From the NCBI GenBank assembly GCA_035656335.1, contig DASRSS010000183.1:1-11639 (forward strand): DNA of 11,639 nt. The letters are read 5' to 3'. Below, in pieces: positions 1 to 5,488 of this stretch. The stretch is from DASRSS01 sp035656335 (lineage in GTDB: Bacteria; Actinomycetota; Actinomycetes; Mycobacteriales; Jatrophihabitantaceae). The first letter of the stretch is position 1. Each line of letters opens with the position of its first letter. The translations under genes and the position numbers were made by a program. A model generated the notes under the pieces. It was not told the origin of the DNA, ran no database searches, and was given only the letters and a program-made list of their open reading frames with translations.

Positions 1-704
1 CGCGGCTGATGCCCGGCCCGCTGCCGGAGCCGTGCGCGGTGGAGCCGATGCCGGACAGCGTCGCGCGGTCCGGCATGGCGCCGCATTACACCCGTCCGCG
101 CGAGGGGCGGGCCGGGACGTTCTGGTTCAACACGCTGCGGGCGACGGCGGGCACCGGATGGGACCTGGAGGCGGTTGCGTTCCACGAGGCCGTACCCGGC
201 CACCACTCGCAGCTGGCCCGGCTGCAGCGCCTGGCCGACCTGCCGCTGCTGCAGCAGCTCTCGGTCACCGTCCACTCCGAGGGCTGGGGCCTGTACGCCG
301 AGCGGCTGGCCGGCGAGTTTGGCCTGTACAGCGACGTCCGCGCCGAGCTCGGTGCCGTGTTCTGCACGATGCTGCGGGCCGTCCGGCTCGTCGTCGACAC
401 CGGCCTGCACGCGCTCGGCTGGAGCCGCGAACGGGCGATCACTTTCATGGTCGAGCACACCGCGCAGCCCGAGGGGTTCCTGGTGAACGAGATCGACCGG
501 TACCTCACGATGCCCGGCCAGGCCCTCGCGTACTTGACCGGCCAGCGCGAGATCCTGCGGCTGCGCGAGGACGCCCGGGCGCGGTTGGGTGCGGCGTTCG
601 ACCTGCCGGGCTTTCACGCGGCTGTCCTGGACAACGGGTCGCTGCCGATGCCGGTGCTGGCCACGGTGGTGGCCGACTGGGTGGAGACAGCTGCCCGGGC
701 CTGA
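1..704 (+). CDS. DUF885 family protein, C-terminal part (5' truncated)
   Basis: The reading frame is open from the left edge (first full codon at base 3), leaving 233 visible residues; the real start lies outside the window. It carries the hallmarks of the DUF885 family. An HExxPGHH motif (visible residues 61-68) is followed about 30 residues later by SEGWGLYAE, whose Glu is near residue 93. Then come DTGLHALGWSRE, a conserved EIDRY..MPGQALAY block and a C-terminal FHAAVLDNGSLPMPVL block. The HExxH-like helix plus a downstream Glu looks like a zinc metallopeptidase (gluzincin-type) site, which is inference: DUF885 proteins are mostly uncharacterised. Full members are usually 550-600 residues, so about 60% is missing. 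Putative peptidase or hydrolase; substrate unknown. The gene ends 32 bp before a tRNA gene. Confidence 0.9.
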   Translation, partial: RLMPGPLPEPCAVEPMPDSVARSGMAPHYTRPREGRAGTFWFNTLRATAGTGWDLEAVAFHEAVPGHHSQLARLQRLADLPLLQQLSVTVHSEGWGLYAERLAGEFGLYSDVRAELGAVFCTMLRAVRLVVDTGLHALGWSRERAITFMVEHTAQPEGFLVNEIDRYLTMPGQALAYLTGQREILRLREDARARLGAAFDLPGFHAAVLDNGSLPMPVLATVVADWVETAARA

Positions 705-720
705 TCGCCGCGGCGCGCGG

Positions 721-726
721 TAACAT
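721..726 (+). promoter_or_regulatory. Putative -10 element for tRNA-Gly
   Basis: TAACAT fits the actinobacterial TANNNT -10 consensus and lies 10 nt before the first base of the mature tRNA, so transcription would start a few bases upstream of it. No convincing -35 hexamer is seen at 16-18 bp. It sits just after the stop codon of the DUF885 gene, in the short gap. Confidence 0.4.
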
Positions 727-736
727 CGTCGCGTTC

Positions 737-810
737 GCCGGTGTAGCTCAATGGCAGAGTCTCTGCTTCCCAAGCAGATTGCGCGGGTTCGATTCCCGTC
801 ACCGGCTCCA
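737..810 (+). tRNA. tRNA-Gly (anticodon CCC), CCA encoded
   Basis: A complete cloverleaf can be folded by eye. The acceptor arm GCCGGTG (737-743) pairs perfectly with CACCGGC (800-806). The D stem is GCTC/GAGT (746-749/757-760). The anticodon stem TCTGC/GCAGA (762-766/774-778) closes the 7-nt loop TTCCCAA, giving anticodon CCC at 769-771. The variable loop is 4 nt. The T stem GCGGG/CCCGT (783-787/795-799) encloses TTCGATT. The discriminator is T807 and CCA is encoded at 808-810. CCC reads the glycine codon GGG. No integrase or duplicated tRNA 3' end is visible nearby, so there is no sign of its use as an attachment site. Confidence 0.96.
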
Positions 811-887
811 AGCGGTACCGGCTCTCCTCGTGGTCGACTAGTTCGCACCGACCCGCGGACCACGTCCCACGGGGTGAGCTGCGTTAA

Positions 888-1439
888 TTGATCGTGGACT
901 TCGACAGCTTCGCCGCGCGCGAGCTGGACGGACTGCTGCGCTACGCGACGGTCCTGACCGGCGAACGAGAACTGGCACGCGACCTCGTGCAGGACGTGCT
1001 GCTCAAGGCGTACCGGCGCTGGGCGATGATCGCGGCCACCGAATACCCGCGCGCCTACGTGCGCACGATGGTCACCCGCGCCTACCTGTCCTGGCGGCGC
1101 AGCTGGGCCACCCGTCACGTGCTGCTGGCCTTCGACGGCCCGGGCAAGCAGTTCGACGAGCCGTCGACCGGCGATCACGCACACGCCATCGCCGAGCGGG
1201 ATGCGCTCTGGCAGCGGCTGGCCACCCTGCCGCGTCGCCAGCGCAGCGTGCTCGTGCTGCGCTACTACGAACGCCTCGCCGACGCCGAGATCGCCGAGGT
1301 ACTCGGCTGCTCGGCCGTCACCGTGCGCGGCTACGCCTCCCGCGCGCTCGCCACCTTGCGACTCGGCGAAGCCGCGCAACGCGACCTCGCAACCACCGCC
1401 GTTTCGACCACCGCCGCCAATCTGAGGGAGCTCCGATGA
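888..1439 (+). CDS. SigE-family ECF RNA polymerase sigma factor
   Basis: This 183-aa protein has the two-domain layout of a small ECF sigma factor. Sigma-2 spans about residues 8-75, with DLVQDVLLKAYRRW in the core-binding helices and a PRAYVRTMVTRAYLSWRR region that would melt and contact the -10. Sigma-4 spans about residues 108-160, starting at LPRRQR and containing a helix-turn-helix (EIAEVLGCSAVTVRGYASRAL) for -35 recognition. It matches the actinobacterial 'SigE family' annotation group (not necessarily orthologous to mycobacterial SigE). The TTG start at 888 is favoured because GGGGTGAG lies 9 nt upstream; GTG at 894 (MDFDSF) is a reasonable alternative. Its stop codon overlaps the ATG of the next gene (ATGA at 1436-1439), implying translational coupling to a probable anti-sigma. 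The inducing signal is unknown. Confidence 0.93.
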   Translation: MIVDFDSFAARELDGLLRYATVLTGERELARDLVQDVLLKAYRRWAMIAATEYPRAYVRTMVTRAYLSWRRSWATRHVLLAFDGPGKQFDEPSTGDHAHAIAERDALWQRLATLPRRQRSVLVLRYYERLADAEIAEVLGCSAVTVRGYASRALATLRLGEAAQRDLATTAVSTTAANLRELR

Positions 1440-2215
1440 ACACCGACCAGACCCTGATCGAACTGTTCGCCGAGCGGGCCGAACAGCGCCCCGACGCCTC
1501 GGACGTGCTCGCTACGCTGCGCCAGGCGATCGATACGCCGCGACACGGCAACGCGGCGCGCACTGCCACCATGCTCGGCTCGGCCGCTGCCGTCGCCGCA
1601 CTCGCTATAGGCGTCAGCCTGGCAACATCCGGCGGGCACGACGCGCCGGGTACCCGCCCGGCCGGTGCGGCAGGCCCCGGCGCCGTCGACACCGCTTCCG
1701 CGGCGTCGACCGAGTCGACGATCGCGCCGGTGAATACCGGGACCACGGCCGCGGCCATCGCCAGCGCACCTGGCGCTCCGAGGCTCAGCGAAGCGCCAGG
1801 CTTCGGCAACGCGCCCGGGTCGCGGAACTACTCCAGCATCGCCGCCGGCTGGTTGCCCGGCCCGGTGACGCACGAGGAGGCGAGCAACCAGCCCGGCTTC
1901 GAGCAGCGCGACTACACCGTCATGGTCGACGGGGTCGAACTGGACGCGATCATCTACGTCGAGAGCGGCACGCTGCCGAGCCGGACGGAAGCGGGCTCGG
2001 ATTACCGCTCGGTGACCATCAACGGTCACCCGGCGCGCGAGTTCGTCACGGGTAACGCGACGATCGTTGCCGTCGACCTGGGCAACGGCAAGGTCGCCTA
2101 CGCCGGCCCGAGCGTCGCCGCGACGACGCCCCAGGTCACCACCGAGCGCATCACCGCGATCGCCCAGCACATGGCCGGCAGCATGCAGTTCGACCGGCAC
2201 GACCCGATCGGCTGA
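1436..2215 (+). CDS. Single-pass membrane protein, putative anti-sigma factor/sensor
   Basis: I do not recognise a named family. The 259-aa protein has a short cytoplasmic N-terminus (about residues 1-42) with an acidic amphipathic stretch, one hydrophobic segment (about 44-64), an Ala/Thr/Pro-rich linker (about 65-125) and a probably folded extracytoplasmic domain (about 126-259). The start overlaps the sigma-factor stop (ATGA), and GAGGGAGCT precedes it as a ribosome-binding site. This topology and coupling are typical of transmembrane anti-sigma factors that hold the sigma at the membrane until an outside signal arrives; that role is inference. There is no HxxxCxxC motif of the zinc-binding anti-sigma (ZAS) class, and no Cys is seen in the N-terminal part. 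It could instead be a membrane effector or target co-transcribed with the sigma. Confidence 0.7.
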   Translation: MNTDQTLIELFAERAEQRPDASDVLATLRQAIDTPRHGNAARTATMLGSAAAVAALAIGVSLATSGGHDAPGTRPAGAAGPGAVDTASAASTESTIAPVNTGTTAAAIASAPGAPRLSEAPGFGNAPGSRNYSSIAAGWLPGPVTHEEASNQPGFEQRDYTVMVDGVELDAIIYVESGTLPSRTEAGSDYRSVTINGHPAREFVTGNATIVAVDLGNGKVAYAGPSVAATTPQVTTERITAIAQHMAGSMQFDRHDPIG

Positions 2216-2242
2216 CGGTACGGCCCCCGGCAGCCCGGCGGA

Positions 2243-3331
2243 TCAGCTCGCGCCGTCCCCGCCGCGCGCACCCGCGCCGGCGAGCAGCTTGCTCAGCTCG
2301 ACGGTCGGGTCGGCGTCGCCGGGTGTGCTGATGCGCGTAACGGGTAGGGCGCTCGGCGCGTGCTCGTTGATCCACGCCAGCATCCCTTCGCGGATCTCGC
2401 AGCGCAGGTCGAAGGCGCGCCCGGAGTCGCTGGCGCTGGCCAGCACGCGCACCTGGATGGTGTGCTCGGTCGCGTCGGTCACCTGCAGCACCCAGGCCTG
2501 GCGGTCCCACAGCGGCGAGGCGTGGATGATCCGTTCCGCCGCAGCGCGCAGCTGCTCGATGGGCGCGGTGTAGTCCAGGTACAAGAACACCGAGCCCAGG
2601 TTGCGCGCGCTGCTGCGCGTCCAGTTCTGGAACGGCTGCGTGGTGAAGTACGTCGTCGGCAGCACCAGCCGGCGCTCGTCCCACAGATGCAGGACGACGT
2701 AGGTGAGCGTCAGCTCCTCGACGCGTCCCCACTCGTTCTCGACGACCAGCACGTCATCCACGCGCAGCGCGTCATTGAACGCCAGCTGCAGACCGGCGAA
2801 GACGTTGCCGAGCACGGACTGCGCGGCCAGACCGCCGACGATGCCGGCGACCCCGGCGGACGCCAGCAGCGAGGTGCCCAGGGCGCGCATCCGCGCGAAC
2901 GTCATCAGGATCGCGGCCGCGCCGAGCACGACCAAGACGGCCACGATGATCCGGCGCAGCACCGTGACCTGGGTGCGCAGCTTGCGGATCTTGCGGTTGT
3001 TTTCGACGTCCATGCGCAGCCGCAGCAGCACCGCGTCCTCGACGACCTTGACGACTCGCGTGCACAGCCAGGTGACCGCGGCGATCACCAGGACCAGCAG
3101 GCTGTGCCGCAGCGCGGCGTCGGCGGCGCCGTGGGCGTGCACGGCGGGTGTGGACGAGAGCGCCGCGCTGCTGACCAGCGTCAGGATCCACGGCCCGCGG
3201 CAGCGCGCGTCGGCGGTGCGCAGGAACGGATGGTGGCGCGCGACGAGGCGGACGACCAGCCCGGTCAGCCAGCCGAGCAGGCCCGCACCGACGCACGCCG
3301 CAGCGAAGGTGATGATGTTGCTCCAGCTCAT
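2243..3331 (-). CDS. MscS-family small-conductance mechanosensitive channel
   Basis: This 362-aa integral membrane protein has about five hydrophobic segments: N-terminal (about 5-30), two in the middle, one at about 125-147, and a Gly/Ala-rich pore-lining helix (ASAGVAGIVGGLAAQSVLGNV..). The pore helix runs directly into the MscS beta-domain (LRVDDVLVV, WGRVEELTLTYVVL, LVLPTTYF). The C-terminal alpha/beta cytoplasmic domain follows. MscS channels open under membrane tension and release solutes during osmotic downshift; this one is longer at the N-terminus than E. coli MscS (286 aa), as in many YbdG/YnaI-type paralogues. I chose ATG at 3331 (MSWSN...) because the hydrophobic helix begins there; GTG at 3385 would add 18 polar residues and neither start has a strong ribosome-binding site. 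The gene converges on the sigma/anti-sigma pair with only 27 bp between stops. Confidence 0.92.
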   Translation of the reverse strand: MSWSNIITFAAACVGAGLLGWLTGLVVRLVARHHPFLRTADARCRGPWILTLVSSAALSSTPAVHAHGAADAALRHSLLVLVIAAVTWLCTRVVKVVEDAVLLRLRMDVENNRKIRKLRTQVTVLRRIIVAVLVVLGAAAILMTFARMRALGTSLLASAGVAGIVGGLAAQSVLGNVFAGLQLAFNDALRVDDVLVVENEWGRVEELTLTYVVLHLWDERRLVLPTTYFTTQPFQNWTRSSARNLGSVFLYLDYTAPIEQLRAAAERIIHASPLWDRQAWVLQVTDATEHTIQVRVLASASDSGRAFDLRCEIREGMLAWINEHAPSALPVTRISTPGDADPTVELSKLLAGAGARGGDGAS

Positions 3332-3420
3332 TAGCAGGGTCTGCCCCGATCGGCCGCGGGCTACGCGATCCGCGCATCGGCTCACAGTTCACGTCCGTTT
3401 TGCCCGGATTTGACGCGTAG

Positions 3421-3445
3421 GGAACGCGCGGCCGGGTAGCTCGTC
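3421..3445 (+). promoter_or_regulatory. Putative ECF-sigma promoter (GGAAC-N16-CGTC)
   Basis: GGAAC at 3421-3425 and CGTC at 3442-3445 are separated by 16 bp, the arrangement commonly recognised by ECF sigma factors. It points at the secreted His-rich protein gene and would give a leader of roughly 50 nt. An ECF sigma gene lies 2 kb away, but a direct link is speculative. In GC-rich DNA such a short bipartite match can occur by chance. Confidence 0.35.
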
Positions 3446-3464
3446 CGCAGTGGAACAGCCGCTG

Positions 3465-3489
3465 GGACGAAGCGAATTGGACGAAGCGA
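3465..3489 (+). repeat. 11-bp direct repeat GGACGAAGCGA, 14-bp period
   Basis: Two perfect copies lie at 3465-3475 and 3479-3489, separated by ATT, in the leader of the His-rich protein gene. The second copy abuts the ribosome-binding site GAGGAG (3488-3493). It may be a regulatory site in DNA or RNA, or simply a small tandem duplication. Confidence 0.6.
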
Positions 3490-3499
3490 GGAGTTCATC

Positions 3500-4258
3500 G
3501 TGAAGACCACCCGACCGACCCGGATCGCGATCACGAGTGGTGCCGCCGTGCTGTGCCTCGGCGTCGCGGCACCGTCCGTCGCCTACGCGTGCACGGGCGG
3601 CGACACCAGCAGTGCCGCGCACCCCGCCACCGCGGCGGCACAGCAGCTCAGCGCGCCGACGCTGCAGCAGGAACAGGCCTGGATCGACTCGTTCGTCGCG
3701 CACCGGAGCGCCTGGCTCGATCACCTGTCCGCCGTGGTGAGCGCCGATCCGCAGGTCACGGCCGATCAGCAGGCCCAGGCGCTGGACAGCATCGCCAAGG
3801 CCAAGGCCGCGCTGACCGACCTGCAGTCCGCGGTGGACGCGGCGACCAGCACCGACCAGGTGCACAGCATCGTGAAGGCCGCGCTCGAGGCGATGCCGAT
3901 GCCGTGGTGGCCGCATCCCCTGACGCATCGCGACGGGCTCAAGCGCCACAGCGGCTACGAACACCACGCGGTCGAGCACCATGCCTTCGAGCACCACGCG
4001 CGCACGGCGATGCGCCGCGACGAGCAGGCGTCCGCCACGGCGCCGACGGACGTGCAGGTTCGTCCGGCCGACAGCCACACCGTCCGCTACGCCGCGTTCA
4101 CCCGGTCGCGCGCCCGCCACGATCACCACGATTTCGGCGCGCAGCACTGGAGCCATCCCGGCGACCGCTTCGCCAGCCGGGGCGGGCATCACTGGGACGG
4201 CGGCCATCGCGGCTTCCGCGGCGGTCACGACTCCGGCCTCGGCGGTTGGGGCCACTGA
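3500..4258 (+). CDS. Secreted histidine-rich protein, unknown function
   Basis: This 252-aa protein is not recognised as a named family. It starts at GTG 3500 with GAGGAG 6 nt upstream. Residues 1-30 form a Sec signal peptide: charged KTTRPTR, a hydrophobic core, then AYA before Cys31, which suits signal peptidase I better than a lipobox. Residues about 50-130 are Ala/Gln-rich and predicted helical. The last 120 or so residues hold 20 histidines: three EHHA repeats of 5-residue period (154-167), then DHHDF and a Gly/His-rich end (GGHHWDGGHRG...GWGH). Such a tail could bind Ni, Cu, Zn or haem iron outside the cell; this is inference from composition only. A strong terminator follows. It stands alone, divergent from the MscS gene, with no metal transporter or metalloregulator adjacent. 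Confidence 0.85.
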   Translation: MKTTRPTRIAITSGAAVLCLGVAAPSVAYACTGGDTSSAAHPATAAAQQLSAPTLQQEQAWIDSFVAHRSAWLDHLSAVVSADPQVTADQQAQALDSIAKAKAALTDLQSAVDAATSTDQVHSIVKAALEAMPMPWWPHPLTHRDGLKRHSGYEHHAVEHHAFEHHARTAMRRDEQASATAPTDVQVRPADSHTVRYAAFTRSRARHDHHDFGAQHWSHPGDRFASRGGHHWDGGHRGFRGGHDSGLGGWGH

Positions 4259-4285
4259 CCGCTGAACCACCGGCGGATCGACGCA

Positions 4286-4315
4286 CCGTGCCGGCACCCT
4301 CGGGTGCCGGCACGG
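4286..4315. terminator. Strong bidirectional stem-loop terminator
   Basis: CCGTGCCGGCACC pairs perfectly with GGTGCCGGCACGG around a CTCG tetraloop, a 13-bp stem (14 complementary bases per arm if the closing pair is counted). It lies between the convergent His-rich protein gene (+) and marR-type gene (-), so it can serve both. No U-tract follows on either side, as is common for actinobacterial terminators. Confidence 0.8.
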
Positions 4316-4349
4316 CTTCCGTCTCGAGCCGTCCGCCGCCGCGGACGAT

Positions 4350-4811
4350 TCAGGTGGCTTCGGACAGCCCGTCCGCGATCGCGCGGCCGATCGCCTCCAG
4401 CTGCGCGACCTGCTCGGGGGTGAGGCGGTCGATGACGTGCGCGCGGACCGTCCGGACGTGGGCTGGTGCGGCCGCTGCGAGAACCTCGAAGCCCAGGTCG
4501 GTCAGCGTGGCCACCTGCCCGCGCCGGTCGCCCTCGGCGACGCAGCGCCGCACCCAGCCGCGGTCCTCGAGCCGGGCGACGGCGTGCGAGAGCCGGCTGC
4601 GCGAGGACCGGGTGGTGGCGGCCAGTTCGCTCATCCGCAGCGCCCGGCCGTCTGCCTCCGAGAGCCGGACCAGGATCTCGTAGTAGCCGTGCGGCATGTC
4701 CGATTCGACCTGCAGTTGCCGGTCGAGCGCGTCGAAGAGCAGCATCGTGGCCTCCAGGTAAGCCCGCCACGCCCGCTGCTCGGCGTCGCTCAACCACCGC
4801 ACCTCGGCCAT
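4350..4811 (-). CDS. MarR-family transcriptional regulator
   Basis: This 153-aa winged-helix protein has a typical MarR size and layout. N- and C-terminal helices would form the dimer interface. A winged HTH spans about residues 40-110, with recognition helix SSRSRLSHAVARLEDRG (about 69-85) and the conserved wing DRRGQVATLTDLG (about 95-107). MarR proteins usually repress their own gene and a divergent enzyme gene and release DNA on binding a phenolic or oxidant signal. The divergent VOC enzyme and the palindrome between the genes fit that model. I chose ATG 4811 over TTG 4817: there is no ribosome-binding site, but a TAGTCT -10 element lies 6 nt upstream of the ATG, so the transcript is probably leaderless and the TTG would fall ahead of the transcript. 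Confidence 0.93.
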   Translation of the reverse strand: MAEVRWLSDAEQRAWRAYLEATMLLFDALDRQLQVESDMPHGYYEILVRLSEADGRALRMSELAATTRSSRSRLSHAVARLEDRGWVRRCVAEGDRRGQVATLTDLGFEVLAAAAPAHVRTVRAHVIDRLTPEQVAQLEAIGRAIADGLSEAT

Positions 4812-4817
4812 GGGCAA

Positions 4818-4823
4818 AGACTA
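4818..4823 (-). promoter_or_regulatory. -10 element of a probable leaderless marR transcript
   Basis: On the minus strand TAGTCT (TANNNT) is followed by six bases and then the ATG at 4811, the classic spacing for transcription starting at the start codon. The -35 region would fall inside the palindrome at 4838-4857, so binding there would block this promoter. Confidence 0.55.
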
Positions 4824-4837
4824 GCGCCGGGACGGAA

Positions 4838-4857
4838 ATAATTGAGCGCTCAACTAT
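4838..4857. promoter_or_regulatory. Near-perfect 20-bp palindrome, probable MarR operator
   Basis: The core TTGAGCGCTCAA (4842-4853) is a perfect 12-bp palindrome. The flanking ATA/TAT extends the symmetry to 20 bp with one mismatched pair. It lies between the divergent marR and VOC genes, overlapping the presumed -35 region of marR and abutting a TATGCT -10 candidate (4855-4860) for the VOC gene. One dimer could thus control both promoters. Size and A/T-flanked symmetry match typical MarR operators; binding itself is inference. Confidence 0.75.
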
Positions 4858-4890
4858 GCTGAGGAGAGGGAACCCACGAAGGAGCGCGCC

Positions 4891-5412
4891 ATGGCCATCC
4901 ACCGCCTCAACCACGCCGTCCTCTACGTCCGCGACGTCGAGCGCTCGGTCGGCTTCTACCGGGACGTGCTCGGATTCGTCCCGATCGAGGAGATGGCCGC
5001 GCTGCGCGGAGCCGCCTTCCTGCGCGCGCCCGGTTCGAGCAACGACCACGACCTCGGCCTGTTCGAGATCGGCGAGCAGGCCGGGCCGTCCGGCGCCGGC
5101 CGCGCGACCGTCGGGCTCTACCACCTGGCCTGGGAGGTCGACACCCTCGCCGACCTGCGCGAGCTGGCCGTCCGCCTGACCAACGCCGGCGCGCTCGTCG
5201 GCGCGTCCGACCACGGCACCACCAAGTCGCTGTACGGCCAGGACCCGGACGGGCTGGAGTTCGAGATCGCCTGGATCGTGCCGGCCGACCGGCTGGACGA
5301 CGCCGCGCGGCAGGCCCGCACCCGGATCGGCCGGCTGGACCTGGACGCGGAGATCGCCCGCTACGGCGCGGACACGGCCGGCGGCATCGGCATCAGCCGC
5401 GCCACGGTCTGA
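4891..5412 (+). CDS. VOC-family protein, catechol-2,3-dioxygenase/glyoxalase-like
   Basis: This 173-aa protein carries two beta-alpha-beta-beta-beta modules of the vicinal oxygen chelate fold. The first is INHAVLYV-type (HRLNHAVLYVRDVERSVGFYRDVLGF) and the second begins GLYHLAWEV and ends YGQDPDGLEFEI. Likely metal ligands are H8, H78 and E125, the two-His/one-Glu set of Fe(II) or Mn(II) extradiol dioxygenases and related enzymes. Small members are annotated as ring-cleaving dioxygenases, glyoxalase/bleomycin-resistance proteins or fosfomycin-type enzymes; the substrate cannot be told from sequence. ATG 4891 has GAAGGAG 6 nt upstream. Divergence from a MarR gene with a shared palindrome suggests induction by its substrate or a related aromatic or electrophile. 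A hairpin after the stop separates it from serA. Confidence 0.88.
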   Translation: MAIHRLNHAVLYVRDVERSVGFYRDVLGFVPIEEMAALRGAAFLRAPGSSNDHDLGLFEIGEQAGPSGAGRATVGLYHLAWEVDTLADLRELAVRLTNAGALVGASDHGTTKSLYGQDPDGLEFEIAWIVPADRLDDAARQARTRIGRLDLDAEIARYGADTAGGIGISRATV

Positions 5413-5417
5413 CGGTG

Positions 5418-5438
5418 CGCGCGCCGAATCGGCGTGCG
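5418..5438 (+). terminator. Short hairpin after VOC gene, possible terminator
   Basis: CGCGCGCCG pairs with CGGCGTGCG (9 bp with one G-T pair) around an AAT loop, starting 6 bp after the VOC stop codon. No U-tract follows. It may end the VOC transcript before the serA promoter. Confidence 0.45.
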
Positions 5439-5447
5439 GCCGCCTTC

Positions 5448-5453
5448 TAGACT
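5448..5453 (+). promoter_or_regulatory. Putative -10 element for serA
   Basis: TAGACT fits TANNNT and lies 35 bp before the chosen GTG start, giving a leader of about 28 nt that includes GAAGG (5478-5482). No clear -35 hexamer is present. It lies just beyond the VOC hairpin, consistent with serA having its own promoter. Confidence 0.4.
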
Positions 5454-5488
5454 TGGGCCGTCCCGTCGCCGAACTGCGAAGGCCAGCC

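Noticed and set aside
737..810. tRNA-Gly as a phage or ICE attachment site
   Set aside because: No integrase, no direct repeat of the tRNA 3' end elsewhere in the window, and ordinary core-like genes follow.
829..864. CGTGGTC/GACCACG inverted repeat between tRNA and sigma gene
   Set aside because: Seven bp with a 22-nt loop; could be a weak tRNA terminator but is within chance expectation, so not called as a feature.
2360..3334. Plus-strand open frame opposite the MscS gene
   Set aside because: Translation is Gln/Arg/Asp-rich and repetitive; the minus strand encodes a recognisable MscS protein.
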